NCBI RefSeq assembly: GCF_018918075.1
Contig: NZ_JAHLPW010000004.1
Location: 124,001 to 188,000, forward strand
DNA from: Virgibacillus sp. MSJ-26
Lineage (GTDB): Bacteria > Bacillota > Bacilli > Bacillales > Amphibacillaceae
Reading direction: 5' to 3'
DNA length: 64,000 bases
Below are positions 35,419-44,435 of the stretch, one piece after another (position 1 is the first letter of the stretch; the number at the start of each line of letters is the position of its first letter). The translations under genes and the position numbers were made by a program. Below the pieces are notes generated by a model, which had not been told where the DNA came from, did not search any database, and saw only the letters and a program-made list of their open reading frames with translations.

Positions 35419-36048
35419 TTATTCTTTCACGTTTGTATCTTTCCCCAATCCATTTTTAAGTAAGTTAATTTGAATTTTGAAGTTTTCAATAGCCTGCTCA
35501 TAAGTTAAGTTTTGAGCATATTTTTCAATTAAATTCCGAAAAATGACCATTGATATTAATTGCATCAAATGATGTAACTCAACATTATTACTGATGTTTA
35601 AATATTCTTTATCAATCAAGGTGTCAATCTCTTCAATTTTAGCATTGCTTCCTTCAATGTTGAAAATCCGATTAAGTTTTTCTTCAATTTCATGAGTCAT
35701 ATTCAAAAATGCATTCTTCAAAAACAAAAGTCCTTGATCATTAGGGTTTCCCTCAATTGATAATTCGAAAATATGGATGACAGCCTCAAATAAATTCCCA
35801 TCATGCATCTTCAGACACTTTAAAAACTGGTTTTGCTTCATTTCAACTTGTTTATTTAACAAGTAGAAATAGGCATCTTCTTTATCCTCAAAATATTGAT
35901 AAAAGCTTCCTCTTGGAATTGCAGCTGTCTTTACTATATTTGAAATGGATGCTTCATAAAATGGAACTCGAGAGAATTCTTTCTCTACGGCATAAAGCAA
36001 ATTATCCTTTTTATCTTCGGGTAAGTTAAAAAATGTCTGTTTAGGCAA
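35419..36048 (-). CDS. TetR-family transcriptional regulator
   Basis: The protein has 209 residues. The N-terminal HTH reads FYEASISNIVKTAAIPRGSF followed by YQYFEDKEDAYFYLL, as in the YhgD/FatR-like branch. The remaining helical ligand domain is not conserved enough to infer an effector. The start is TTG at 36048 after AGGGGG. The promoter holds two TGACA-nnn-TGTCA dyads, so it is autoregulated. No obvious target gene is adjacent on this strand. Confidence 0.85.
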   Translation of the reverse strand: MPKQTFFNLPEDKKDNLLYAVEKEFSRVPFYEASISNIVKTAAIPRGSFYQYFEDKEDAYFYLLNKQVEMKQNQFLKCLKMHDGNLFEAVIHIFELSIEGNPNDQGLLFLKNAFLNMTHEIEEKLNRIFNIEGSNAKIEEIDTLIDKEYLNISNNVELHHLMQLISMVIFRNLIEKYAQNLTYEQAIENFKIQINLLKNGLGKDTNVKE

Positions 36049-36066
36049 TAGCTTTATCCCCCTAAA

Positions 36067-36123
36067 GTGACACCTTGTCACAACATCTATTTATAGAATA
36101 AATGACAGCGTGTCACAAGTCAA
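36067..36123 (-). promoter_or_regulatory. tetR promoter with two palindromic operators
   Basis: On the minus strand TTGACT (36118-36123) and TATTCT (36095-36100) are 17 bases apart. TGACA-GCG-TGTCA (36103-36115) lies in the spacer. GTGACA-CCT-TGTCAC (36067-36081) lies after the start point. The shared half-site TGTCA and 36-base spacing indicate paired binding of TetR dimers. Confidence 0.7.
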
Positions 36124-36275
36124 CTTCAAAGTTCACTTTGTCACAAAGTTGTCAAAGCAAAAAATATATTTGGGAACGTTAGCTAGCCATGACACTTGAT
36201 TTTTGTTTCCATTGTTGGATTCAAACGAAAAAAATATATGTAAGCTGCGAAACCGAGAATAGATTTGGTGACATT

Positions 36276-37514
36276 TCAATCCTCCAGCTCCTCTTTAAGA
36301 ATTTGAACCCTCTTAATCGTTCGATTTCCTGTTGATAATACCGTGAATCGTAATTTTCCCCGCTCAATCGTTTCTCCTTCATGAGGGAAATAATCAAATT
36401 CCTTAAGCAAGTAGCCAATCAAAATATCTTCTTCTTCAGAAATATTTGTCTGAAAAATAGAGTTCAATCGATGGAGAGGTATTTTCCCATTACAAATAAT
36501 TTCATTTGGAGTAAGCTTTTCAACCAGTGCATCCCCAACCGGGTCGTTCTCATCTTCAATTTCAAGACCTATCATCGCTTCAATGATATCTTCCAAAGTT
36601 AAAATCCCTTCCGTTCCACCATACTCGTCCAACACAATGGCGAGATGTTTTTTTGCTAACATCATTTCACGAAAAACTGATTCGATGGATTGGAGCTCAT
36701 ATATTAATAACGGATCCATGTCACTAAAGGTTTCAAGTTTCTTTTCAGGCTGTGTTGACCACGAAATAAAAAATTTTGAATGAAACACTCCGATAATATT
36801 ATCTAAATCATCTTCATATATTGGGTAACGCGTAAAAGGGTTATGGGTGATGATTTCTCTAACTTCTTGATAATTAGCTGTACGGGGTAATGCCACAATA
36901 TCAACACGAGGTGTCTTCATTGCATCATTGACATTTAGATTGTAAAAATCAAGTACCCCTTTAATTCGATGGGACTCTTCTTTTTTAAAGGTCCCTTCTT
37001 TACCGGCTATATCAACCATCGTTTTAAAATCTTCTTTTGAAACTGTAACGCTTTTCATTTGGCCTTTAGAAAGAACTTTTATAATCAGGCCTGTTAATAA
37101 ATTGAGCAAACTTGTCAACGGCTTCAAAAGAAAAACAATAAAACGTATAACAGGAGAAACAAGATAAGCAATACGCTCAGAAAATGCAGCTGCGATGGAC
37201 TTTGGAATAACTTCTCCAAAGATAATAATAGTTAGCGTTAATATCGCTGACGCTATTCCTACGTTAATATTATAGTCCATGGCCACAATCGTAACTAACG
37301 TCGGCAGTAGTATATTCGATATATTATTACCAATTAAGATTGTTGTAATGAACTCTTCTGGATCAGATAATAAATTTAAGAGTTGTTTGGACTTTTTATC
37401 GTCTTCGTTCTCCGCTTTTGTTTGGACTCTCATTTTATTAACAGCTGTTAAAGCCGTTTCGCTCCCTGAAAAGAAAAAGGATGTGATTAATAAAGCGATG
37501 ATTGCAATAATCAC
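36276..37514 (-). CDS. CNNM/CorC-family transporter with CBS pair
   Basis: The protein has 412 residues. A DUF21 (CNNM) membrane domain of three to four helices (SGSETALTAVNKMR, GNNISNILLP, FGEVIPKS) is followed by two CBS domains (MKTPRVDIVALPR, IVLDEYGGTEGILTLEDI) and a CorC/HlyC C-terminal domain. Such proteins move Mg2+ or other divalent ions. The start is GTG with AGGAGG 8 bases upstream. Confidence 0.87.
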   Translation of the reverse strand: MIIAIIALLITSFFFSGSETALTAVNKMRVQTKAENEDDKKSKQLLNLLSDPEEFITTILIGNNISNILLPTLVTIVAMDYNINVGIASAILTLTIIIFGEVIPKSIAAAFSERIAYLVSPVIRFIVFLLKPLTSLLNLLTGLIIKVLSKGQMKSVTVSKEDFKTMVDIAGKEGTFKKEESHRIKGVLDFYNLNVNDAMKTPRVDIVALPRTANYQEVREIITHNPFTRYPIYEDDLDNIIGVFHSKFFISWSTQPEKKLETFSDMDPLLIYELQSIESVFREMMLAKKHLAIVLDEYGGTEGILTLEDIIEAMIGLEIEDENDPVGDALVEKLTPNEIICNGKIPLHRLNSIFQTNISEEEDILIGYLLKEFDYFPHEGETIERGKLRFTVLSTGNRTIKRVQILKEELED

Positions 37515-37599
37515 TGAATGTTCCTCCTCTGACGGCTTAGAAAAGATAACAATGATACTTTATAGTTATTCCCAAATGTATTCATAAGGAAACATACAG

Positions 37600-37887
37600 T
37601 CACCATTTTCCAATGTATTCTTTATATGAATCGATGAAAGTCTGGGGAGAGACTTTGACATTATACGAGAAGACACCTCGCAAAGTATGCAAATAAAGAA
37701 GCCCACCAGCCTTACCAAATTGACGATAAGACATATCCATAATTTCAGTTATCGAAAATTCACGGTGCTCAGTCACAACTTTATCAGAATATAAATACAT
37801 ATGGCGCTCTAACTCAATATCTTTCTGGTCAATACTGGACACTTCCCGTTGAACCTTATAATAAGGTTGTACATCAATTAAATTCAT
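37600..37887 (-). CDS. Conserved hypothetical protein, 95 aa
   Basis: A small alpha-beta protein with MSYRQFGKAGGLLYLHTLRG and SYNVKVSPQTFIDSYKEYIG. I recall similar short proteins in other Bacillaceae but no assigned function. It has no membrane segment. GGTGGGAATG lies upstream of the ATG. It lies convergent to none and upstream of the CorC-like gene on the same strand. Confidence 0.65.
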   Translation of the reverse strand: MNLIDVQPYYKVQREVSSIDQKDIELERHMYLYSDKVVTEHREFSITEIMDMSYRQFGKAGGLLYLHTLRGVFSYNVKVSPQTFIDSYKEYIGKW

Positions 37888-38015
37888 CTTAACATTCCCA
37901 CCTGAATTTTTAATTAATTAATATTTTTGAAGCACTTCCACCTCTTAGGCAAAATATACCCCACATATTTAAACTCATACGGCAAAAAATAAAGTATGAA
38001 GGGAGAGGATTGAAG

Positions 38016-38207
38016 ATGGAAGTTAACCGAGCCAAAGAAATCATTGACTTGCCTTATTTAGTTAATATTCACTTTCACGGCATCCCTGTCTATCTTCAAG
38101 ATGTTAATTCGCATGAAAAAACAGCAACTGTTTTTCCACTAGATAACATGGAACACGAGCAATCAGTTGATTTAAACAGACTAAATGAAGAAGGTCCATT
38201 AAATTAA
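38016..38207 (+). CDS. sspH: H-type small acid-soluble spore protein (first copy)
   Basis: The 63 residues follow the SspH pattern: NRAKEIIDLP at the start, then a beta pair (VNIHFHGIPVYLQDVN), then TATVFPLDN. SspH-type proteins are made in the forespore. The ATG at 38016 has GGGAGAGG 7 bases upstream. A second SspH-like gene follows 15 bases later. Confidence 0.82.
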   Translation: MEVNRAKEIIDLPYLVNIHFHGIPVYLQDVNSHEKTATVFPLDNMEHEQSVDLNRLNEEGPLN

Positions 38208-38222
38208 CATGGAGGGAGCCCC

Positions 38223-38402
38223 TTGAATATTCAGCGAGCTGAAGAGATTTCACAATCTCCTCAAACGGAACGTGTCACTTACAATGGAAAAGCCATCTAT
38301 ATTCAACGTATCAACGAGCAAAATGAAACGGCTCGTGTTTTTCATCTAGAAGAACCTGATGAAGAATTTGATGTTGAAATAAGTCAGTTACAAGAACATT
38401 AG
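38223..38402 (+). CDS. sspH: H-type small acid-soluble spore protein (second copy)
   Basis: The 59 residues, the exact length of Bacillus subtilis SspH, begin MNIQRAEEISQSPQTERVTY with YNGKAIYIQRIN and ETARVFHLEEP. The start is TTG with GGAGGGAG upstream. It is more canonical than the first copy. A terminator follows, so the two form a bicistronic forespore unit by inference. Confidence 0.85.
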   Translation: MNIQRAEEISQSPQTERVTYNGKAIYIQRINEQNETARVFHLEEPDEEFDVEISQLQEH

Positions 38403-38421
38403 AACATCCCTTCAAAAATCT

Positions 38422-38456
38422 AAACACGCTCAGAAAACCCTGGGCGTGTTTTCTCC
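38422..38456 (+). terminator. Intrinsic terminator of the sspH pair
   Basis: AAACACGCTCAG (38422-38433) pairs with CTGGGCGTGTTT (38440-38451), with a 6-base loop and a short T run. Confidence 0.8.
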
Positions 38457-38504
38457 TTCTTTTAACTATTACGATTCAAACTTAGGAAAGGTTTCATTAT
38501 GCCC

Positions 38505-39254
38505 TTACTTTTTCTTGTCTTCACTTTTTTCTTCCGATACGAAGAAAGTAAATGGTTGATTCGACCCTTTTAACAACTCATAAATATATGAAGATGTTAA
38601 TTGAAAGCTTTCTTCAACCTTTTCCACAAGATAATTTGTTCTTTCGAATAAACTCGCTCTTAAGTGATCGAGCTGTCGGATTGTTTTTTCAGTTAGTGCC
38701 TCTTGATTTTCTAATCGTTCATTTAGTCTATATTGCTCATCATCCTGCTCGCCTATTCGCCGTTCGACATTCGTTTGTAACTGTAACATATAATTTAGTT
38801 GGTCTGATAACTTACCGTTAAACGACTCGTATTGCCCAAGATAATCAATTGTATCTTGGTTCGATTCACTGAGGATAGATAACTGCTCGAAAATCTCTTG
38901 TTTAGCTAATCCCTCTTGTTTGAAGGTCGTCTCAATCTCATCATGACGAGCTACTAAATCATTGAGGCTGTCTAAAATAGTTTTTTCAAATAGTTTCTGC
39001 TTACGATTTTGATTATTAAGTTCTTCGAGTTGTTGTTCTGTTTCCTTTCGTTGTTGCTGCTGTTCGGTTGATTGCTGGCTTTGTAGGAGGGTGAGTTTTC
39101 TCAAAGATTTAAGCAATGTCTCATTGACTTGCCTTTGTTCCTTTACCAGCTCTGATACATGGTCTTTTCGGTAAAAACTCTGATTTTTGCCAACAATATC
39201 TATTTCACTTTCAAAAACACCTGGATGCTCACCAGTGTTAATAAAAAGTGCCAT
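38505..39254 (-). CDS. Long coiled-coil protein of unknown function
   Basis: About 249 residues. Residues 30-220 are almost entirely coiled coil, with Gln-rich stretches (LQSQQSTEQQQQRKETEQQL). There is a short N-terminal segment (ALFINTGEHPGVFESEIDIV) and a C-terminal amphipathic part (SYIYELLKGSNQPFTFFVS). No membrane segment is seen. The ATG at 39254 has AGGGG 9 bases upstream. I do not recognise the family; a structural or envelope role is possible. Confidence 0.7.
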   Translation of the reverse strand: MALFINTGEHPGVFESEIDIVGKNQSFYRKDHVSELVKEQRQVNETLLKSLRKLTLLQSQQSTEQQQQRKETEQQLEELNNQNRKQKLFEKTILDSLNDLVARHDEIETTFKQEGLAKQEIFEQLSILSESNQDTIDYLGQYESFNGKLSDQLNYMLQLQTNVERRIGEQDDEQYRLNERLENQEALTEKTIRQLDHLRASLFERTNYLVEKVEESFQLTSSYIYELLKGSNQPFTFFVSEEKSEDKKK

Positions 39255-39630
39255 GGTAATCATCCCCTTATCAAATGATGATACTTATTCTATGCGTTTG
39301 ACTAGATAAAGGAACACTTTGCACTAGAACAGTTGCTGAAATAGGCATTCATCTAGTTCATTCATTTCCAACGGAACAAAAGGAACTTTCCGTATTTACC
39401 ATGGTCGCCTGGGTTTTTAATTTTATTGATTAATTTGAACGGAGTTAGTTTTCTTTTTGAGGTATTTTTTTAAATTCAGGCAATGGATAATACAAAATAA
39501 TATTCACGGGGCGTTCGTTTCTTTGACCAATATCATTATATTCCCTACAACTTGTTTAAAGATGTCTATTGAAAAGGATTAAAAAATAACGATTTCCTGA
39601 TGTTATCACACGAATACCTATCATACTGTG
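39255..39630. other. Gap without a recognised gene
   Basis: This AT-rich stretch between the coiled-coil gene start and the CBS gene terminator has no ORF with a ribosome site and no repeat. A promoter for the coiled-coil gene must lie near its right-hand start, but I cannot place it. Confidence 0.4.
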
Positions 39631-39677
39631 AAAAAAAGCAGCTTTTACTTTTCCTACAAGGATAATATAAAAGCTGC
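39631..39677 (-). terminator. Intrinsic terminator of the CBS-domain gene
   Basis: GCAGCTTTTA (39638-39647) pairs with TAAAAGCTGC (39668-39677); the minus strand continues into T7. Confidence 0.8.
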
Positions 39678-39704
39678 CTAGATTGATTAGTTTTTAGTCA
39701 TTCT

Positions 39705-40160
39705 TTACAATAGCATTTCAAACGAATGTCTAATGACATCACCACGACTGATAATCCCGACAAGTTCACCATTCTTCTCAACTGGTAACTTTTTGATTTG
39801 TCTTTCCCCTAGAATTGCTGCAATGTCTTCAATCTCTGTATCCCATTCGGTTTTAACGACTTTCCTTTTTGCGATGGCCATTACGTTTAAATCAAGTACC
39901 TTTTCAGCTCGCTCATCATACTTATCGTGATCACCTTTAATAAGACCAATAAAGAAAAACGATTCATATACATAATCCTTATGCTTTCCGATGTAACGCA
40001 TGATATCGCCGTCACTTATGTAGGCGATAATTTGATTTGTTTCATTAACGATAGGTAAGCCACTAATTCCGTTTTCGATAAATTTTTTCACGACAGCCCG
40101 AACAGTCTCGTTTTCTTCAACTTTGATGACGGGTGTTTTCATGATGTTTTGAGCATTCAT
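39705..40160 (-). CDS. Stand-alone CBS-pair protein
   Basis: The 151 residues comprise two CBS domains (VKKFIENGISGLPIVNETNQ, GERQIKKLPVEKNGELVGII), which bind adenine nucleotides as a Bateman module. The insert between them includes a Tyr/Phe-rich stretch. It may regulate an unknown partner according to energy state. AGGAGG precedes the ATG. It has its own terminator. Confidence 0.85.
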   Translation of the reverse strand: MNAQNIMKTPVIKVEENETVRAVVKKFIENGISGLPIVNETNQIIAYISDGDIMRYIGKHKDYVYESFFFIGLIKGDHDKYDERAEKVLDLNVMAIAKRKVVKTEWDTEIEDIAAILGERQIKKLPVEKNGELVGIISRGDVIRHSFEMLL

Positions 40161-40351
40161 TTTTATCCTCCTAGGTTAAAGTTTTTAAATTTAGTCATGG
40201 TGCATTTAGATAGCCTTTTTCATTAAATACAGCCGAATATACGAATGACATAACACAAATGACATTCCTTTTTTTATATAGCAAATGAATCATGTACTAT
40301 AACTTTCTTTACCTCAACTTATGAATTAGTCCTCAACTAAATTATAGTATT

Positions 40352-41266
40352 TTACTCATTATCATTTTCGATTCGTTTCATAAATTCCTCTGCTGCGCTA
40401 TATCCTTGTTCTCTTAAGTACCAGTTATTGGCCGCTGCTTCAATGAGCCCCACGACGTCACGACTTGGTTTTAGTTGAATTTCAATATGTGGAACAGATA
40501 CATTCATATATTCTTTATAGAGCGATTCGACTTCTAGCTCATTATATAAGGCATCTTTATCCCACTTGGTAAGTTCAATATCAAGCCCTATTCGGGTTTC
40601 TTCTTGAAAAGCTTTTCTTCCATAAAGCCGCACTACATTTAATAGTCCTATACTGCGTAGGGCAAGAAATTCTTTGTTCTTTCCATTATGGGTGCCGAGT
40701 ATCGTATCAGGACCTAACTTCTTTAAAACAACAATATCATCGGCAACTAAACGATGTCCCCGACCAATTAGAGTATGAGCAATTTCGCTTTTTCCAACGC
40801 CTGATTTACCGCGTATGAGAATTCCCATTCCAAAAACATTTACACAAACGCCATGAATAGCAATTTCAGGTGCAAGTACTTTTGCCATATAAGCATCATA
40901 CTTTTCAATAAATTGAGCAGTTGGTTCAGGCGTACGTAAGAGTGGGATACCTTCTTGTAAGCAATATCTCTTTAAATACATAAGCCCTTCTTGATCGGAA
41001 GTCACAATGAAACACGGTGGATGATATTTGACAACATTACCGATTCGAACGTTTCGCTCATCATGACTTAATTGATGAAGGTACGTGATTTCTTTTTTTC
41101 CTAGAACTTGAACATGTTCCATCGGAAAGAAATCAAAAAAACCGATAAACTCCAGTCCCGGTCGATGTGTTCGCGCTTTTGTAATGGGACGATGAAGCTG
41201 ACTTTCCCCTGCGAGTACTTCTAGGGAGAATTGATTGACTAAATGTTTCACAGTTACTGATTCCAA
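40352..41266 (-). CDS. HPr kinase/phosphorylase-like protein, divergent
   Basis: The protein has 304 residues and is co-linear with HprK. The N-terminal domain includes FFDFFPMEHVQVLG. His138 lies in IHGV, the Walker A motif GKSGVGKS spans 153-160, and LVADD is at 173-177. The family segment that usually reads EIRGLGIINV is here ALRSIGLLNV, so a conserved Glu and Gly are lost. The usual neighbours lgt and ppaX are absent. It may be a second HprK rather than the one controlling carbon repression. Confidence 0.8.
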   Translation of the reverse strand: MESVTVKHLVNQFSLEVLAGESQLHRPITKARTHRPGLEFIGFFDFFPMEHVQVLGKKEITYLHQLSHDERNVRIGNVVKYHPPCFIVTSDQEGLMYLKRYCLQEGIPLLRTPEPTAQFIEKYDAYMAKVLAPEIAIHGVCVNVFGMGILIRGKSGVGKSEIAHTLIGRGHRLVADDIVVLKKLGPDTILGTHNGKNKEFLALRSIGLLNVVRLYGRKAFQEETRIGLDIELTKWDKDALYNELEVESLYKEYMNVSVPHIEIQLKPSRDVVGLIEAAANNWYLREQGYSAAEEFMKRIENDNE

Positions 41267-41773
41267 AGTATTGACTCACACCTTTCTCACCATATTTTTA
41301 AATCCATAGTGGTGAGTAACAACGATGATCCAGTTAATCATCTATAATGACAGGGTTGCCAAATCCCTATCTCCTTAAGCCCTTGCTGTGTTGAAAAAGG
41401 GGGTGGCATACAAATACGGATTCTAGTTATAGTATAACCCGAATGACATCAAAATGGGAATCTATGACAAAATTTCTACCAATGAACAAAAGCGCGGGGC
41501 ACCGTCTAGCATCAGGCACAGCTTAAGCAAGAAACAAAAAACACCAAATGCATCTAGTGTTTTATATAAAGTTAAAGAATGAAATTATTATTTTTATTGC
41601 GGTTACTGTTTATCTCCAGATATCGATCCTGAATCCTTCTATGGAAAACTGTTATTTTATATTCATACTCTGTTCATTTTTAAGGTGTATTTTTCGCTCA
41701 TCGGTTATTTTTCAAGTATGATGAGAATAATCAGAGAGGTTTTTGTTCATGATCACGCTAGGAGATGCTTATA
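41267..41773. other. Divergent gap without a gene
   Basis: About 500 bases between divergent hprK-like and DHA2 genes. A weak hairpin (ACAC...GTGT, 41541-41560) is followed by T-rich sequence on both strands. Near 41700-41740 lies a TATGAT that may be the -10 of the efflux gene. No ORF with a ribosome site is seen. Confidence 0.4.
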
Positions 41774-43360
41774 ATGGAAAAAAACAAAAAGGCTTCTAAA
41801 GTAAATACTGGTTTTATCATTTTATTAATTGGTGTATTTATGGCAGCCTTGGATAATGGAATTATCAGTGCCGCATTAACGACTATTAACTCCTCATTCG
41901 ATGTATCAGCAACAGCTGGAACATGGGGAATTACTTTATACACACTCGGCTTAGCAATTACAACACCTATTGTCGGAAAACTATCCGATCGCTATGGGCG
42001 AAAAAAATTATTCTTAATTGAAATTGCTATATTTACGATTGGGTCACTTGGTGTCGCTCTAAGTCCCAATTTCACGTTTTTTCTAGCATCTAGACTAATT
42101 CAATCCTTTGGTGGCGGGGGTATTTTTATAATTGCAAGTTCTCACGTCATCAGTACATTTACTAAAGATAAACAAGGAAGCATGCTCGGTTTGCTTGGTG
42201 GGATGAACGGTATTGCTTCTGTTATCGGGCCAAACATCGGAAGTTTCTTAATGGACGTAACAGGGACTTGGCATTGGCTCTTTTTAATTAACGTCCCTAT
42301 CGGTATCTTACTTGTCATTGGAGGTTTCTTCTACTTACAAGAAACAAAAGATGCCGTTATGGAAAAAATAGACTTTCTTGGTATATCACTCTTATCTTTT
42401 TCTATTTTAAGTGTTATGTTTGCTGTCAACAACTTAGGTTCAGGTAATTTACTTGATAGTCTATTTAACTTTAGTGTCCTGGGTTTACTTATTCTTGGCA
42501 TCATCATTTTCGCAGGTTTAATTTTTGTGGAAAAAAGAAACGAGGCAGGTCAAGTAGACACGATTCTTCCATACAGCTTGCTTAGCAAACCAACCTATTC
42601 AGTCACCATGATTATGGCCTTTTTATCTGGGACATTTATTGGTGCCGTCATTTTCATCCCTTCCTTTGCAGAACAAATTCTTGGAATTCCCGCTGCTAAA
42701 TCGGGTTATTGGATGACACCACTCGCTCTTGCTTCTGGCATTGGCGCAGGGGGAGGCGGTTATTTTGTCGATAAGCAAGGCCCTGTTAAAACATTAATTG
42801 CATCAGGTATCATTGCGATTATTGGTTTTGGTGGACTCGGGCTTTTCGTTGATTCAAAATCATTGTTTCTCATTTTCTCAGTTATCGCAGGGATTGGTTT
42901 TGGATTTGTGTTGGGTGCGCCATTAACTGTGCTGACGTCTAATGCAGCTGGCACGCAAAAAGGTTCAGCACTCGGTACCTTATCAGTTGCACGTCAAATA
43001 GGACTGACAATTGCACCAACAGTATATGGAACTTTTATTCAGCGCGGCTTTAGTAATCTAGGAGAAATCATACCTGAAAAATTGCAAGCACATGGGGTTG
43101 ATCCAAGTAACATCCCTCAAGGAGAAATGGAGAAAGTTAGCGGTGGAAGCTATAGTGATATTCAAGCAAGTATAGCCCAAATTCCTTCCGAAGATGTACA
43201 AAATGCATTAAAAGAAGCATTTAACGAAGCGGCACACAACGCTTATGAACCAATATACTTTACAACCGCCGGTGCAGCTGCTTTGATTATCATTTTATCG
43301 ATAGTTTTCAGTAAGAAGTTCAAGCGAGATGCTGTTGAGGAAGAGGATACAGACAACTAA
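41774..43360 (+). CDS. DHA2-family multidrug efflux MFS transporter
   Basis: The protein has 528 residues with 14 predicted membrane segments, as in EmrB/QacA drug:H+ antiporters. Motif A reads GKLSDRYGRKKLF and motif C-like GLLGGMNGIASVIGPNIGSFL. A polar loop of about 60 residues sits before the last helix. The ATG at 41774 follows AGGAG; the in-frame ATG at 41765 abuts it. It is monocistronic with a terminator; no drug is implied by the sequence. Confidence 0.85.
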   Translation: MEKNKKASKVNTGFIILLIGVFMAALDNGIISAALTTINSSFDVSATAGTWGITLYTLGLAITTPIVGKLSDRYGRKKLFLIEIAIFTIGSLGVALSPNFTFFLASRLIQSFGGGGIFIIASSHVISTFTKDKQGSMLGLLGGMNGIASVIGPNIGSFLMDVTGTWHWLFLINVPIGILLVIGGFFYLQETKDAVMEKIDFLGISLLSFSILSVMFAVNNLGSGNLLDSLFNFSVLGLLILGIIIFAGLIFVEKRNEAGQVDTILPYSLLSKPTYSVTMIMAFLSGTFIGAVIFIPSFAEQILGIPAAKSGYWMTPLALASGIGAGGGGYFVDKQGPVKTLIASGIIAIIGFGGLGLFVDSKSLFLIFSVIAGIGFGFVLGAPLTVLTSNAAGTQKGSALGTLSVARQIGLTIAPTVYGTFIQRGFSNLGEIIPEKLQAHGVDPSNIPQGEMEKVSGGSYSDIQASIAQIPSEDVQNALKEAFNEAAHNAYEPIYFTTAGAAALIIILSIVFSKKFKRDAVEEEDTDN

Positions 43361-43392
43361 ACTTTTAGGAACTTAACCAAATGGAGCAGCTC

Positions 43393-43427
43393 AAAAACCA
43401 GTCCATGAATTTAGGTCTGGTTTTTGT
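43393..43427 (+). terminator. Intrinsic terminator of the DHA2 gene
   Basis: AAAAACCAGTCC (43393-43404) pairs with GGTCTGGTTTTT (43414-43425) around a 9-base loop. Confidence 0.8.
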
Positions 43428-43544
43428 ATTTAGTATCATTCGTATTTTCACGTTAACTGCTTTCTAAAAATATTATAGACCTTGCCCTTATATAATGGTA
43501 GTATATATTTAAGTTTTCTAACTTTTTGAACGGGGGTGAAGTGA

Positions 43545-43859
43545 ATGTCAGTATCACGAATTTTAAAATGGGTTACTGGGGCATTCGAAGCCATTTTAGG
43601 TATCCCAATTATTGGAGCATCAATTATTCTTTCTTTTGCATGGACGCCATTATTAGCAATGTTAATATTACATATCATTACTTTAGTTCTGACAAAAAGA
43701 GATAACGGCGCAAGCATAGGAAGCGTTTTAGGTATTGTTACTTCTTGTATTGGATGGATTCCATTTGTGGGAATGATTATGCATATTTTATCAGCTATTT
43801 TCTTAATGGTGAATGCTGCAACGCCAGATAGAGAATCGGTTGGTAATGTGATTGTTTAA
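43545..43859 (+). CDS. Small membrane protein, 104 aa
   Basis: Three hydrophobic segments: AILGIPIIGASIILSFAW, PLLAMLILHIITLVL, and GWIPFVGMIMHILSAIFLMV. A short cytoplasmic loop (TKRDNGAS) and a polar tail complete it. GGGGGTGAAG precedes the ATG. I do not recognise a family; similar small proteins of unknown function occur in bacilli. Confidence 0.65.
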   Translation: MSVSRILKWVTGAFEAILGIPIIGASIILSFAWTPLLAMLILHIITLVLTKRDNGASIGSVLGIVTSCIGWIPFVGMIMHILSAIFLMVNAATPDRESVGNVIV

Positions 43860-43902
43860 AAAACAGACTAGTCTTGGTATAAATAAAACCCTTGACTAGT
43901 CT
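43860..43902 (-). terminator. Intrinsic terminator of queT
   Basis: AGACTAGTC (43865-43873) pairs exactly with GACTAGTCT (43894-43902). The T6 run is on the minus strand, so it mainly serves queT. Confidence 0.75.
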
Positions 43903-43920
43903 ATGTTTATAATGTGTCTC

Positions 43921-44427
43921 TTACTTCGTTAAATCAATTCTCTTACTAATGAAGTAGATAATAATCCCACCAACTGTCATAGATGCTAATTCACCAAGTC
44001 CCGTAACTAACCATGTTTCAAAGAATGGCATATTGAGAAGAATTGCAAACTGACCCGCTACGGTAAACATAGAAAGCGAAAAAATAATTGCAGTCACTGC
44101 TAATTTTAACTTATCGCTTTTTATATGTTTTGTGACGGCGCGGCAAAGTAGTAATACCAATAGTGTCGCTGTTCCACCAATAGGCACATCAAGCACCCAA
44201 GTCGGTGATAAAAAGTTGGCGAAAACAACACCAAGCGTTACAGCAGCAACATATCTTTTATGATATAAAGCTAAGTAATTAAACACTTCCGACAGCCGGA
44301 TCGGCATGGCTCCAAAACCCGCTAATACGACTGTGACGACAACGTATAAGGCAGCCACAAGTGCTGTTTTCATCAGCTCGGAAGCATTCACTCGTGACGA
44401 TTGCGAGTGTACATTTGTGTTATTCAA
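43921..44427 (-). CDS. queT: QueT-family queuosine precursor transporter
   Basis: This 168-residue protein of the QueT (COG4708) family has five or six membrane segments and the family segments FGAMPIRLSEVFNYLALY and PTWVLDVPIGGTATL. It is the substrate-binding component for preQ1 or a related queuosine precursor, working with an ECF-type energising module encoded elsewhere. The start is TTG with AAAGGAG upstream. That Shine-Dalgarno is the 3' end of a probable preQ1-II riboswitch, so translation should fall when preQ1 is plentiful. Confidence 0.88.
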   Translation of the reverse strand: MNNTNVHSQSSRVNASELMKTALVAALYVVVTVVLAGFGAMPIRLSEVFNYLALYHKRYVAAVTLGVVFANFLSPTWVLDVPIGGTATLLVLLLCRAVTKHIKSDKLKLAVTAIIFSLSMFTVAGQFAILLNMPFFETWLVTGLGELASMTVGGIIIYFISKRIDLTK

Positions 44428-44435
44428 TTAGTGAT

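Noticed and set aside
41541-41560. Hairpin considered as a terminator
   Set aside because: Several mismatches and no gene ending before it on either strand; mentioned only in the gap description.
43448-43717. 89-codon minus-strand ORF
   Set aside because: It is antisense to the small membrane protein at 43545, which has a much better ribosome site and hydrophobic pattern.
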